Source: Terriglobia bacterium
Lineage (GTDB): Bacteria; Acidobacteriota; Terriglobia; JAIQFV01
DNA: 64,000 nt
Reading direction: 5' to 3'
Assembly: GCA_020073085.1 (NCBI GenBank)
Contig: JAIQFV010000013.1
Span: forward strand, 178,979-242,978
A program made the translations under genes and the position numbers. Below the pieces are notes generated by a model, which saw nothing but the letters and a program-made list of their open reading frames with translations, did not search any database and had not been told where the DNA came from. Shown here piece after piece: positions 36,629-46,495 of this stretch (position 1 is the stretch's first letter; every line of letters begins with the position of its first letter).

Positions 36629-37792
36629 TTATCGGCGCGGGATATCTCCTGGGGGGATCACCTGGACGGCAGCATCTCTCACGGCAGAAAGAAACCGGTT
36701 GATGATCGATCCCCTCAACAGAATCTCCCACCGTGAGCGCGCCGACTGCCCGAAGATGACATGAGTAATCCCTTCCCGTTTTGCAAATTCAATAAGGGCG
36801 TCCGCCACTTTTCCGGACTTGAGATTCACCACCGTGGCGCCCAGGTCCTCCGCCAGCATTGTGTTCTGCTGCAACTGAGCGGCATCTTCAGGTTTCAATG
36901 GAGTTGCAGAGGCGCCGGTGGTATCCACATGAACCGCAAACCACACGGCACCCAGCCGGCCCGCAATGCGCGCACCCGTTCGGAGCAATTTGAGCGCCGT
37001 CGAACTCGATGACATGGAGACCATGACTTTTTCAGGAATCTGGGCCGGTTCAAGGCCTTCGCGTGCCCGGTATTGGGCAGCCTTGGCTCCCACCTCCTCG
37101 GCGACCGCACGTAGTGCCAGCTCGCGCAGGGTGGAAAGATTTCCTTTTCGAAAGAAGTTCGTCAGCGCCTGTTCAATTTTTTCGGGCTTGTAAATTTTCC
37201 CCTGCCGGAGTCGATTGCGAAGTTCCTCCACGGTCACATCCACATTGACCACTTCGTCGGCGCGTTTGAGAAAGCTGTCCGGGACGGTTTCGCGGACGCG
37301 CACCCCGGAAGAACGGGCAATCACATCGTTGAGGGTTTCGAGGTGCTGGATGTTGACCGCCGTCATGACATGGATTCCCGCCTCGAGAATGTCCAGCACA
37401 TCCTCATAGCGCTTGCGATTTTTGGATCCCGGCACGTTACTGTGCGCCAGTTCGTCGACGAGGCAAACCTGCGGCTTGCGAGCCACGATGGCGTCCACAT
37501 CCATCTCTTCGAGCACGACCCCGCGGTAGCCAATCTTCTTTCGAGGGATAATCTCCAGATCCGCAATCTTGGCTTCGGTCTCGGCCCGTCCGTATGTTTC
37601 GACGAATCCGATGACCGTGTCATACCCCTGTTTGCGCAGGATGTGGGCGTCCTGGAGCATTTCGTAGGTCTTGCCCACGCCCGGTGCCGCGCCAACATAA
37701 ATGCGCAGACGGGCCCGCTCCGACTCACCCAGCTTGGCGAGCAGCGATTCGGCGCTCGGCCGTGAAGTGGCGTCGGGGGTCTTCACGCTCAT
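36629..37792 (-). CDS. kdpD: KdpD N-terminal half: KdpD and universal-stress domains
   Basis: 387 residues. The KdpD N-domain (residues about 25-230) has the Walker A IYVGAAPGVGKTYEML and VCLVDELAHSNVPGSKN. A Usp domain follows (about 250-385) with FGQSARSRWEILLRGSI. In E. coli these regions bind ATP and c-di-AMP (in relatives) and sense K+. The protein stops before the membrane part, which is encoded at 34772-36328. Its ATG is two bases past the stop of the upstream kinase-like gene, so translation is coupled. Confidence 0.9.
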   Translation of the reverse strand: MSVKTPDATSRPSAESLLAKLGESERARLRIYVGAAPGVGKTYEMLQDAHILRKQGYDTVIGFVETYGRAETEAKIADLEIIPRKKIGYRGVVLEEMDVDAIVARKPQVCLVDELAHSNVPGSKNRKRYEDVLDILEAGIHVMTAVNIQHLETLNDVIARSSGVRVRETVPDSFLKRADEVVNVDVTVEELRNRLRQGKIYKPEKIEQALTNFFRKGNLSTLRELALRAVAEEVGAKAAQYRAREGLEPAQIPEKVMVSMSSSSTALKLLRTGARIAGRLGAVWFAVHVDTTGASATPLKPEDAAQLQQNTMLAEDLGATVVNLKSGKVADALIEFAKREGITHVIFGQSARSRWEILLRGSIINRFLSAVRDAAVQVIPPGDIPRR

Positions 37793-37794
37793 GT

Positions 37795-39660
37795 CTATAC
37801 TCGCGCACCCATTGTAGAACCGCCTAAAGGAAGGGTAAAGGTGAACACAGTCCCTGAGCCCACAACACTGGAGACGGCTACCTGTCCACCCTCGGCTTGC
37901 ACCAATCGTTTCACCAGGGCCAAACCTAATCCCGTTCCCCCCCCTGGTTTTCCCTGGGCATGGACGAACCGGCTGAAAATGTTGGGCAGGTCTTCCTCGG
38001 GTATTCCCTCGCCGGTGTCCCGAACGGAGAATACCACATTGTTCTCCCGCTCCTCTGCGGAGATCGTCACTTGTCCGTCGCGAGGGGTGTGTCGAAGCGC
38101 ATTTGACAGCAGATTGTCAAAGACCCGTTTCACCGCTTGCCGATCGGCCAGGATGTAAGGCAGATCCGGCGCGACGGTGTGATCCAATTTTAAATGGCGA
38201 CTATCGGCCAGGGCGGCATGTTGGAGAACGGCCTCCCGCACCAGATCAACGGGCCGGCATGCCTCCAAAGACATCTGATGTGCTCCCGAGTCAATCTCGG
38301 CGAGTTGGAGCAGATCCCCCATCAAATCATCGAGCTGTTCGGCATTACGGCGCGCGTCCATCAACAAGTCCAATTGCTGGTCAGTCAACTCGCCGGTATA
38401 GTGTCCCGCCAGGGTATGCAGTGCCAATTGAAGCGAATGGAGTGGAGTGCGCAATTTGCCCGAGGCGATGGAAATGAAGTCGCTCTTGATCCGGTCCACA
38501 TCGCGAAGGGCGGTGATGTCCTCCAGAAGTGTGACCGCACCGAGGAGTCTCCCGTTCTCATCCCGCATCGGCGTGGTTCGCAAGCGGTAACTCCGGTCGG
38601 CTCCCCCCACTTTCACAGGCACCAACGCCGCCTCGGTCTCTTCCGCGACCGGGCGTTGCATGGAGACCGCCGCCTCGACCGCGCGCAAGATGGGTCCCCC
38701 GGCACTAAAATCAGCAAGTGATAGACCCCGGCCGATGTCTTCGGCACTCTTGGAGACACCAAACAGTTGAGCGGCGGTGTGGTTCAACTTGATCACCCGG
38801 CCCTGCGCATCCGTCACAATGACGGGCTCGTAAATGGATTCGATCACGGCGTTCGATTTCTTCTGTTCGATCTGCAACTGCCAGTAATTGGACTTCCTCA
38901 GGTCTTTGAGGTGAACGGCCATACGGTTGAACTCAGCCGCTAAGATTCCGATTTCATCCTCCGAAGAAATGTCAATGTGCTGGTCGAAATCGCCCTCGGC
39001 GATCTGCTGGGCTTTTTCCGTGAACACGAGGAGGGGATCGACGATATACGCGGAAAAACGCCACGCGAACGCGAGGGCAAAAAGGACGCCGAAAAACACA
39101 ACCGTCACGGTCGAGGCCTGGGCATTCCAGGATTCGGACAAGGCGCGCCCGTTGGCATTCACCATCGCCTGCTGGTTCAGATGCAGCAGGTCATCCAGCC
39201 GGTTTTTCAGGTCGATGAAGGAGGGCTCAAGCCGGTCAAAGTAAACCTTCGAATCCCCTGTCGGTGGGCGGGCTTCCTTCACACCCAGAAAATCTTCCAG
39301 CAGGCGGCTGTACCCGGAATTCTTTGTCTCGATATCACTTATGATTCTATCTTCGCCGGGTTCGGTGACATTGTGAGCGGCAATTTGGAATTGCTGCGCA
39401 AACTTCTGTGCATTGGCTGAGAACTGCTGCCTGGCCTTGTCCTGGTGGCCCGCGATAAAAAACATGGCGGCCGAGTCCTCCCGCTCGAGCGCTTCCTTCA
39501 TGTTTTCAGCAGCGACAATGCTCTTGTAGTTGTTGGAGAGGATGGTATCCACGTTTCGGCCGAGGCGAATAAAATGATAAATGCTTACCGCGCTGACCCC
39601 CAATATGACAAGGGTCAGTAATCCATAACTATACGCAAGTTTTTTCCTCAGGGTTTTCAT
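37795..39660 (-). CDS. Histidine-kinase-like protein lacking the phospho-acceptor His
   Basis: 621 residues. An N-terminal membrane helix (KKLAYSYGLLTLVILGVS), a helical periplasmic sensor region (about 30-185), a second helix (STVTVVFFGVLFALAFAW), HAMP (about 205-260), PAS (about 270-390), then the dimerisation region and ATPase domain. The H-box, normally SHELRTP, reads ASGKLRTPLHSL with Gly401 and Lys402 in place of His-Glu. The ATPase boxes are intact: NLLSNALRHTP, DTGEGIPEED and GGGTGLGLALVKRL. It may act as an ATP-binding regulator or scaffold rather than a kinase. AAGGA lies before the ATG; kdpC ends 118 bases upstream. Confidence 0.9.
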   Translation of the reverse strand: MKTLRKKLAYSYGLLTLVILGVSAVSIYHFIRLGRNVDTILSNNYKSIVAAENMKEALEREDSAAMFFIAGHQDKARQQFSANAQKFAQQFQIAAHNVTEPGEDRIISDIETKNSGYSRLLEDFLGVKEARPPTGDSKVYFDRLEPSFIDLKNRLDDLLHLNQQAMVNANGRALSESWNAQASTVTVVFFGVLFALAFAWRFSAYIVDPLLVFTEKAQQIAEGDFDQHIDISSEDEIGILAAEFNRMAVHLKDLRKSNYWQLQIEQKKSNAVIESIYEPVIVTDAQGRVIKLNHTAAQLFGVSKSAEDIGRGLSLADFSAGGPILRAVEAAVSMQRPVAEETEAALVPVKVGGADRSYRLRTTPMRDENGRLLGAVTLLEDITALRDVDRIKSDFISIASGKLRTPLHSLQLALHTLAGHYTGELTDQQLDLLMDARRNAEQLDDLMGDLLQLAEIDSGAHQMSLEACRPVDLVREAVLQHAALADSRHLKLDHTVAPDLPYILADRQAVKRVFDNLLSNALRHTPRDGQVTISAEERENNVVFSVRDTGEGIPEEDLPNIFSRFVHAQGKPGGGTGLGLALVKRLVQAEGGQVAVSSVVGSGTVFTFTLPLGGSTMGARV

Positions 39661-39778
39661 GGTCTATCCTTACTGAGAGATCCCGGCGCCCCTTCTCACG
39701 ATGCATGGACCCTCTGCGTGCCGGGGGCGCCGAGATGGGTCTTGGATCATCCATCATGTCACCGAAGCGGTCTAATTC

Positions 39779-40369
39779 CTATTTCGCTACCCGCTGCCTT
39801 GATGCAGGGAATTTCTCATCTAATTCAAGATTGAGTTCCAGAACGTTCACTCTCGGTTCACCGAGAAATCCCAATTGCCTGCCTTCCGTGTGTTTGGCCA
39901 CGAGCCCTTGGAGATCCTCCCGCCCGGCACCCCGCTCTTTAGCGACGCGCGGCACTTGGAATGCAGCAGCGGCAGGGGAAATGTGCGGATCCAGGCCTGA
40001 ACCTGAAGCCGTCACCAAATCGATCGGAACCGGCACACCCGGATTCTCTGCCTGTAGGGCGGCGACATCTGCTTTCACTCGATCAATCAATTGGTGATTG
40101 GTGGGGCCGAATTGCGATCCGTTGGAATTGGCAGCATCATAGCCGTTTCCGGCTGCCGAAGGGCGAGAGTGGAAATACCCCGAGCCCGTGAACCCCTGTC
40201 CGATGATCGCGGATCCGACAACCTTGCCATCCTTTTGAATTAACTGCCCATTGGCCTGTTTCGGGAATAAGAACTGCGCAATCCCTGTCAGCACCAGCGG
40301 ATAGATGATCCCCAGCAGAATCGTCGTGGCCAGGGTCATTAATACTGCAGTGAGAAGGTTCTTCTTCAT
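39779..40369 (-). CDS. kdpC: Potassium-transporting ATPase subunit KdpC
   Basis: 196 residues; single N-terminal membrane helix (TAVLMTLATTILLGIIYPLV) and a periplasmic or peripheral domain with the family signature FHSRPSAAGNGYDAANSNG and later VTASGSGLDPHISP. KdpC stabilises the KdpA-KdpB complex and helps ATP binding. It is 12 bases from kdpB and part of the same message. Confidence 0.96.
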   Translation of the reverse strand: MKKNLLTAVLMTLATTILLGIIYPLVLTGIAQFLFPKQANGQLIQKDGKVVGSAIIGQGFTGSGYFHSRPSAAGNGYDAANSNGSQFGPTNHQLIDRVKADVAALQAENPGVPVPIDLVTASGSGLDPHISPAAAAFQVPRVAKERGAGREDLQGLVAKHTEGRQLGFLGEPRVNVLELNLELDEKFPASRQRVAK

Positions 40370-40381
40370 GGCGAATTCCTC

Positions 40382-42445
40382 TTAGGCCAGTCCCATACGA
40401 GTAATCAGCATGTCGATCAGTTTGATCCCAATGAATGGGATAATGATTCCACCGACGCCATAGATCCACAGATTGCGTCGCAGGAGCGCTGCGGCGCCGA
40501 GCGGGCGGTACTTCACCCCGCGCAGTGCCAGGGGAATCAAAGCGACGATGATCAGGGCGTTAAAAATCACCGCGGAGAGCACCGCGGACTCGGGGGTGCG
40601 CAGGCGCATGATGTTCAGCGCATTCAGGACGGGGAAGGTTCCCGCGAACATTGCGGGAATGATGGCAAAGTATTTTGCCACATCGTTGGCGATGGAAAAT
40701 GTAGTTAACGCTCCTCGCGTCATGAGCAATTGTTTGCCGATTTCCACGATCTCGATGAGCTTGGTGGGGTTGGAATCGAGGTCGACCATATTGCCGGCCT
40801 CTTTGGCGGGCATGGTTCCGGTATTCATTGCGACGCCGACGTCGGCCTGCGCCAGGGCGGGCGCATCGTTGGTGCCGTCGCCCGTCATGGCCACCAGCTT
40901 TCCTTGCGCCTGCTCGCGCCGGATCAAATCCATTTTGTCCTGGGGTTTGGCTTCCGCCAGGAAATCATCGACGCCCGCCTCGCGAGCGATGGCCGCGGCT
41001 GTCAGGGGATTGTCGCCGGTGATCATCACGGTTCGGATGCCCATTTGCCGCAGGTGGTCAAACCGCTCTCGCATGCCCCCTTTGACAATGTCTTTCAGGT
41101 GAATCACCCCCAGCGCCCGATTCCGGTCGGCGACCACAAGCGGTGTTCCGCCCGTGCTTGAAATTCTCTCGACGAAGGCCTTTAATTCTTTGGGTACCGT
41201 GCCTTCCTGGGAAACGATGTATTCAATGATAGCGTCGGCGGCGCCTTTACGGATGCTGCGGCCGTTGAGGTCGACCCCCGACATCCGGGTGTGCGCGGAG
41301 AATGGGATGAAATGCGCCTCATGGGCGGCCAGTTCCCGTCCGCGCAATCCGTATTTGGTCTTGGCCAGCACAACGATGGAGCGGCCCTCCGGGGTTTCGT
41401 CGGAAAGACTGGAGAGCTGTGCGGCGTCAGCGATTTCATTCTCCTCTATGCCGGGGAGCGGAATGAACTCGACCGCCTGACGGTTGCCGAGGGTGATGGT
41501 CCCCGTCTTGTCCAAGAGCAATGTGTTTACGTCGCCGGCCGCTTCCACGGCGCGACCAGACATAGCCAGAACATTGTGCTGAATCACGCGATCCATGCCG
41601 GCAATGCCAATAGCAGAAAGCAATCCGCCGATTGTTGTTGGAATCAAACACACGAGCAACGAGACCAGGACAAACACGGTTTGCGGAGTGCCCGAATAAA
41701 TGGCGAACGGCTGCAACGTGACGACTGCGAGAAGAAAGATGATAGTTAATCCGGCGAGCAGGATGTTCAGCGCAATTTCGTTGGGCGTCTTCTGCCGCTC
41801 CGCCCCCTCGACGAGGGCGATCATCCGATCGAGAAAGGTTTCTCCGGGATTGGAACTGATGCAGATCTTGATCCAGTCAGAGATGACTCGCGTGCCGCCC
41901 GTGACCGCCGAACGGTCGCCCCCCGACTCACGGATCACCGGCGCACTTTCGCCCGTGATGGCCGACTCGTCCACGGAGGCGACGCCCTCGGTGACCTCTC
42001 CATCACCGGGAATGAACTCACCCGCCTTCACCAGGACAACGTCCCCCTTCCGTAATTTGGAGGCGGGGGTTTGAATGGTTTGAACTCCTTCAACCCCGGG
42101 TCCCTGGTCTTTGAAAACGAGATTGGCCAACGTCTCAGTTTTGGCCTTGCGGAGCGTATCCGCCTGGGCTTTGCCGCGTCCTTCGGCCATGGCTTCGGCA
42201 AAGTTTGCAAACAACACCGTGAACCATAGCCACAGCGTGATCTGCAAGTTGAACCTTAAGCCGGGGTGCCCTTGAAGGACATCGCGCAGGAGCAGCGCCG
42301 TGGTAATCACGCTTCCGATTTCCACCACAAACATGACGGGGTTCCCCATCATCTTTCGTGGATTCAATTTCAGGAAGGCATCCCAGATGGCCCTCCGGAC
42401 AATTCCCCAATCCCAAACTGCTTTCTTCTTTGTTTTAGCCGTCAT
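40382..42445 (-). CDS. kdpB: Potassium-transporting P-type ATPase subunit KdpB
   Basis: 687 residues, the catalytic P-type ATPase. The phosphorylation site DKTGTIT, the actuator loop AITGESAPV, the hinge [17 protein letters not shown] and the ATP-binding region are all present. Membrane helices near the N-terminus ([17 protein letters not shown]) and C-terminus complete the fold. It couples ATP hydrolysis to K+ uptake with KdpA, the K+-binding subunit. The ATG is 11 bases after kdpA. Confidence 0.97.
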   Translation of the reverse strand: MTAKTKKKAVWDWGIVRRAIWDAFLKLNPRKMMGNPVMFVVEIGSVITTALLLRDVLQGHPGLRFNLQITLWLWFTVLFANFAEAMAEGRGKAQADTLRKAKTETLANLVFKDQGPGVEGVQTIQTPASKLRKGDVVLVKAGEFIPGDGEVTEGVASVDESAITGESAPVIRESGGDRSAVTGGTRVISDWIKICISSNPGETFLDRMIALVEGAERQKTPNEIALNILLAGLTIIFLLAVVTLQPFAIYSGTPQTVFVLVSLLVCLIPTTIGGLLSAIGIAGMDRVIQHNVLAMSGRAVEAAGDVNTLLLDKTGTITLGNRQAVEFIPLPGIEENEIADAAQLSSLSDETPEGRSIVVLAKTKYGLRGRELAAHEAHFIPFSAHTRMSGVDLNGRSIRKGAADAIIEYIVSQEGTVPKELKAFVERISSTGGTPLVVADRNRALGVIHLKDIVKGGMRERFDHLRQMGIRTVMITGDNPLTAAAIAREAGVDDFLAEAKPQDKMDLIRREQAQGKLVAMTGDGTNDAPALAQADVGVAMNTGTMPAKEAGNMVDLDSNPTKLIEIVEIGKQLLMTRGALTTFSIANDVAKYFAIIPAMFAGTFPVLNALNIMRLRTPESAVLSAVIFNALIIVALIPLALRGVKYRPLGAAALLRRNLWIYGVGGIIIPFIGIKLIDMLITRMGLA

Positions 42446-42456
42446 CGTAGAATCCT

Positions 42457-44256
42457 TCAGAAGACTTTGCCCGCGCTCATGAGCAGATGCTCAAGGATCG
42501 GGCCGAGACTGAGCGCCGGGAAGAATGTCAGCGCCCCGACAATCAAGATCACGCCCATTAAGAGCACTGTGAAGAGCGGGGTGGTCACAGGAAAAGTACC
42601 CAGCGAAGGAGGAACATATTTCTTCCGCGCCAGGTTGCCGGCAATTCCCAACATGGGGATGATCATGAAAAACCGGCCCACCAGCATGGTGATGCCACCA
42701 GAGGTGTTGTACCAGGGCGTGTTCCCGGTGAGACCACCGAAGGCGGAGCCATTGTTGCCCGCCTGGGACGTAAAGGCGTACAGGATTTGTGTCAAGCCGT
42801 GCGGACCCGGATTGCTGATGCTCGAGGTGCCGAATCCCACGACCGAGGAGATTGCCGTGAAAACAAGAATGACAAGTGGAAATACGAGTGCTACCAGCAT
42901 CGCCATCTTGACGTCGTAGGCTTCGATCTTTTTTCCGAGATACTCCGGCGTACGGCCCACCATCAACCCCGCAATAAACACGGCCAGCACCACATAAATC
43001 AGAATGCCGTACATCCCCGCCCCGACTCCTCCGAAGATGACCTCGCTCAACATGATGTTCACGAGCGGAACCATGCCTCCCAGCGGCGTATATGAATCAT
43101 GCCACCCGTTGATCGCCCCGCAGCTGGCGTCGGTGGTCACGGTCGCGAACAGCGACGAGTTGGCGATGCCAAAGCGGACCTCTTTTCCCTCCATGTTTCC
43201 GCCCGGTTGGAGAGCGCCTGCCCGCTGATCCACCCCCGGCAGGAGGGGATTTCCGTGTGCCTCTGCCCAATAGGCGGCCGTCACACCGGCCAGGAACAGG
43301 ATCGCCATCGCCGCCCACACGGCCCAGCCATGGCGCTGTGAGCCTGTCATTCGGCCGAGGGTGTAAGTGAGCCCCGCTCCGATGGCAAAAATCGAAAACA
43401 TCTCGATGAGGTTTGACAGCGGAGTCGGATTCTCAAAGGGGTGTGCGCTGTTCGCATTAAAAAACCCACCGCCGTTCGTACCCCACTCCTTGATGATCTC
43501 CTGCGACGCCACCGGACCCTGCGCGATGGTTTGTTCGGCTACCGTATCCATCACAGGCTTGCCGTCGGGCCCGATCATTGGCTTCCCATCTGGGCCGACT
43601 TTCTGCACCTGGAACGGCTCGACCAGTGCAGTCTTCTCGTACGGTCGAAGATTCTGAACGACGCCTTGCGAGACCAGCAGCAACGTCCCGACGAAGCAGA
43701 ACGGCAGCAGCACCCACAGGCAGCTCCGAATCAGGTCGACCCAGAAGTTGCCAATGGTCTCCATCTGTCGACGCGCGATGCCGCGGATGAATGCGATGGC
43801 CAGTGCGATGCCCACCGCCGCCGAGACGAAATTGTGGTAGGCGAGCCCCGCCATCTGAGTGAAATAGCTCATCGTCGTTTCGCCGCCATAGTTCTGCCAA
43901 TTCGTGTTCGTCGTAAAGGAAGCCGCCGTGTTGAACGCCAGAGGAGGGGGTGACACTGCGCCGAGCTGTTGCGGGTTGAATGGCAGGAAACCTTGCAGCC
44001 GTTCGATCAGGTACAACAGCAGCATCGAGACGACACTGAACAGGAGCATAGCCCCGGCATACTCGGTCCAGCGCATCTCGTGATTTTCATCCACCCCCGT
44101 GAGACGGTAGAGCAGGCGCTCCATCGGCCGCAACACGGGATCCATAAATGTCCGCTCGCGGCTGAACACATGGGCCATAAAGACACCCATCGGCTTGGTG
44201 ACGGCAAAAATCAACACAAGATAGAAGATTATCTGAAGCCATCCATTGGCGGTCAT
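42457..44256 (-). CDS. kdpA: Potassium-binding channel subunit KdpA
   Basis: 599 residues, the K+-selective subunit with ten to twelve membrane helices. The selectivity loops are visible: [36 protein letters not shown] and [11 protein letters not shown]. Long hydrophilic insertions occur between helices, including a segment after [16 protein letters not shown]. Translation begins one base after the kdpF stop (TGA-C-ATG). Confidence 0.97.
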   Translation of the reverse strand: MTANGWLQIIFYLVLIFAVTKPMGVFMAHVFSRERTFMDPVLRPMERLLYRLTGVDENHEMRWTEYAGAMLLFSVVSMLLLYLIERLQGFLPFNPQQLGAVSPPPLAFNTAASFTTNTNWQNYGGETTMSYFTQMAGLAYHNFVSAAVGIALAIAFIRGIARRQMETIGNFWVDLIRSCLWVLLPFCFVGTLLLVSQGVVQNLRPYEKTALVEPFQVQKVGPDGKPMIGPDGKPVMDTVAEQTIAQGPVASQEIIKEWGTNGGGFFNANSAHPFENPTPLSNLIEMFSIFAIGAGLTYTLGRMTGSQRHGWAVWAAMAILFLAGVTAAYWAEAHGNPLLPGVDQRAGALQPGGNMEGKEVRFGIANSSLFATVTTDASCGAINGWHDSYTPLGGMVPLVNIMLSEVIFGGVGAGMYGILIYVVLAVFIAGLMVGRTPEYLGKKIEAYDVKMAMLVALVFPLVILVFTAISSVVGFGTSSISNPGPHGLTQILYAFTSQAGNNGSAFGGLTGNTPWYNTSGGITMLVGRFFMIIPMLGIAGNLARKKYVPPSLGTFPVTTPLFTVLLMGVILIVGALTFFPALSLGPILEHLLMSAGKVF

Positions 44257-44257
44257 G

Positions 44258-44347
44258 TCAGAATTTCTCCGGTCGCAACAGCGCGTAAAGGAGGTACACC
44301 ATCACCAGAACACTCACGGCCAGCAAGATGATCGACTCGAGATTCAT
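44258..44347 (-). CDS. kdpF: Potassium-transporting ATPase small subunit KdpF
   Basis: 29 residues: one membrane helix ([20 protein letters not shown]) and the typical LLRPEKF ending. GGTGGGGGGA lies before the ATG. Its TGA ends one base before the kdpA ATG. It stabilises the complex in E. coli. Confidence 0.9.
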   Translation of the reverse strand: MNLESIILLAVSVLVMVYLLYALLRPEKF

Positions 44348-44358
44348 GTCCCCCCACC

Positions 44359-44445
44359 TTATTTCACGCGGTCGCAAAAACGCACGTATCCGAGCGACAG
44401 TGCGAAGAATGCGATTGTGATGATTACGAAAATGAAGTCCTGCAT
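44359..44445 (-). CDS. 28-residue membrane micro-ORF preceding kdpF
   Basis: MQDFIFVIITIAFFALSLGY and then VRFCDRVK: one membrane helix ending in a charged C-terminus. GGGAG is eight bases before the ATG and TAA is 11 bases before the kdpF ATG. From memory, acidobacterial kdp operons often carry a similar short reading frame with FFALSxxYVRxCDR, but I cannot confirm it. It may be an additional KdpF-like subunit. Confidence 0.65.
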   Translation of the reverse strand: MQDFIFVIITIAFFALSLGYVRFCDRVK

Positions 44446-44550
44446 GCTCGATCTCCCAAGAAGAATGTCGAAGGCAACCCGGTTCACCGAAATGCTATTG
44501 TGGGGAATTGCCACCTCCGGAGGCACCTGCCCCACCCTCTCTTGAGCCCG

Positions 44551-46173
44551 CTAGAATTTCACCAGAATAGCGATATTAAGCCGGTTCTCCGTCTTGCGGA
44601 GATCCGGCGCAAAGCCTGGCACCAAGGAGCCGGGCGCGCTCGTGTTGCCGCCGGGAGGTGTCACGCCACCCGGCCCCGAAAAGTAGGGGACATTGGCCGC
44701 ACGATGGTTGTACTCCCAGCGGAAGGTGATGTACTGGCTGGGCATGTAATCAAACGTCGCGGAAGCGTCCCACGCTTTGTACGGGTCGCCGGGATTCTCC
44801 GTGAAATAGGGTGTGCCCGAGGCCGCGGTCGCCCCGTTAATCGGCGGCAGCAGAACCAGGTACCGACCCGGATTGTTGATGGCGCCACCCCCCACCGTCA
44901 CGGCATAGAGATCGTGGTGGAACCAAACGCGGTTGTAAATCATAAAGCCGAGGAAGCTCTGCTTCGGCCCGCCCGGGCGATTTCCAAAGCAGCTTACACC
45001 GCCGCCGCTTTCACATCCGGCATCTACGGTCAAAGAAAACGCCGCCTTGTCGAGCATCTTCTCCGGCGTGTCGTAGTATTTGACTTGGATGCTGTCGTCC
45101 GTGTGGAAGCGTGTGCGGCCGGTTACACCCAAAGTGTCTCGGCCGAGGGCATACTGGTTGCCAAGAATCGACAACCAGCCATTCGGACGCCAAAGGATCT
45201 GCCCGCCCACCCCTGGACGCTTGTTGAATTTTCCGTACGATTGCCAACCGTTGACGATCCACGGCTCGATCTTCAGCTTGTCCGTGGGAAAAATTTGGAC
45301 CCGAAGGCCATTGAAAAACCACGGCGTGTTCGAAGAGACATACGACGGTTGATAGGCCCAGTTGTCAAAGTTGTAGTAGCTGAAAAGGCCGACATACGAC
45401 ATGAAGATTCCGGCGTCGACATTGATTCCATGCAGGGCGTCAAAGTGGTAGCCGCCGTATGCTTCAGAAATGTAGCGGTAAGCGTCGGCCAGGTTCCACT
45501 GGCCGCGTGCCGGGCTGGCATCGTTGCGCGGTGTCGTTTGCGAATACATCCCGAACTGCGTCATCATCCGGGCCCGAACGTGGTCGTAATGGAAATCGCC
45601 TCCCACACCCAACTGCGTCATCTGGAATTCATTCGATCGAAAAACCTCGCTTGACCCACTGACCGTGTGGTCCTGGGGATGGTTGAAGTCGAAGATGTAG
45701 TCCACATCGGTGCGGATCTCCGGGGTAAAGAACTTCGTGTCCATCGCCGGTTCTTTGGTGCGTGGGTTGCCATTCAGCCAGGTGAAGTCCGCGAACGCAA
45801 AGGGCTCTGCCGGTTTCTTTTTGTCGGGTTCGGCGGGCGCAGAGGGGGCGGGCGTGGCCTCTCTCTCTGGTGGCACGAACGAGGCAGATTCCTGCTTGAG
45901 CTCACGGGTCAGTTTGGAAAGTGAGGCGGTTTGATCCGCAGGGTCGGACGCTCCGCCCGCTTTGGATTCGAGTGCGGCCAGTCGTTGTTCCAGCTTGCCG
46001 ATTCGATCGAGCAGCTGTTTTTCCCGATCGGTTGGTGAACCTTGATTTTGAGTTTTTGGTTCCCCCGCCTTTGCCGGTTGACTTGATTCCTGCGCAGGGG
46101 TCCACATCGATCCCGCCAGGATAAGCACGGCACATTGCAGGCAGAAGCAGGCAGACTTTAGCAGCTTTCCCAT
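44551..46173 (-). CDS. Outer-membrane beta-barrel porin (BBP2-like) of the kdp locus
   Basis: 540 residues. A signal peptide (LQCAVLILAGSMWTPAQ) is followed by an N-terminal coiled coil (RIGKLEQRLAALESKAG). A barrel starts near residue 110 with alternating strands such as GIFMSYVGLFSYYNFDNWAY and LSILGNQYALGRDTLG. The C-terminus ends in phenylalanine (ILVKF), the barrel-insertion signal. It resembles the OmpL-like BBP2 porin family. It is the first gene upstream of kdpFABC, 105 bases before the micro-ORF, and probably supplies solutes to the periplasm under K+ limitation. Confidence 0.8.
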   Translation of the reverse strand: MGKLLKSACFCLQCAVLILAGSMWTPAQESSQPAKAGEPKTQNQGSPTDREKQLLDRIGKLEQRLAALESKAGGASDPADQTASLSKLTRELKQESASFVPPEREATPAPSAPAEPDKKKPAEPFAFADFTWLNGNPRTKEPAMDTKFFTPEIRTDVDYIFDFNHPQDHTVSGSSEVFRSNEFQMTQLGVGGDFHYDHVRARMMTQFGMYSQTTPRNDASPARGQWNLADAYRYISEAYGGYHFDALHGINVDAGIFMSYVGLFSYYNFDNWAYQPSYVSSNTPWFFNGLRVQIFPTDKLKIEPWIVNGWQSYGKFNKRPGVGGQILWRPNGWLSILGNQYALGRDTLGVTGRTRFHTDDSIQVKYYDTPEKMLDKAAFSLTVDAGCESGGGVSCFGNRPGGPKQSFLGFMIYNRVWFHHDLYAVTVGGGAINNPGRYLVLLPPINGATAASGTPYFTENPGDPYKAWDASATFDYMPSQYITFRWEYNHRAANVPYFSGPGGVTPPGGNTSAPGSLVPGFAPDLRKTENRLNIAILVKF

Positions 46174-46495
46174 CGTTGTCTCCTAAGGATTTTGTAAGAG
46201 GTCTTCGTTACGTGGTTTTTCGTCGAACCTGTCTTTGATAAGAGGGAGTGGCTTGACTGTGGTGCCTGTGTTGAATCTCACAAGAACTTGGGCCGATTGA
46301 AACGCGCATCTGACGAAATTCGATCCTTGACGCATCACAACGCGGGTACGTTATCAGGATGAGAATAAGGAAGTCATAAATGAGAAATAAAGAGTTCATA
46401 AGGAATGCGTAAAAAGATGATCAACAGGGAAAGCCCAGCCGGCGGGGTCAGGGTCCAACGCGGTGATCTAATGGCAATTTAAAATCCGAAAGATC
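46174..46495. other. Promoter region of the porin-kdp operon
   Basis: Control region for the porin and kdp genes (folK is transcribed toward it and ends at 46496). It contains the direct repeat described at 46359-46390 and an AT-rich stretch. A clear -35/-10 pair was not found. Confidence 0.5.
46359..46390. promoter_or_regulatory. Direct repeat ATGAGAATAA / ATGAGAAATAA, candidate KdpE operator
   Basis: ATGAGAATAA at 46359-46368 and ATGAGAAATAA at 46380-46390 start 21 bases apart, two helical turns, the geometry often used by OmpR-type regulators. It lies 190-220 bases upstream of the porin start. KdpE binding is inference. Confidence 0.4.

Noticed and set aside
44500..45654. 384-codon plus-strand frame opposite the porin gene
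   Set aside because: Antisense to a barrel gene with signal peptide and C-terminal Phe; no recognisable domain.
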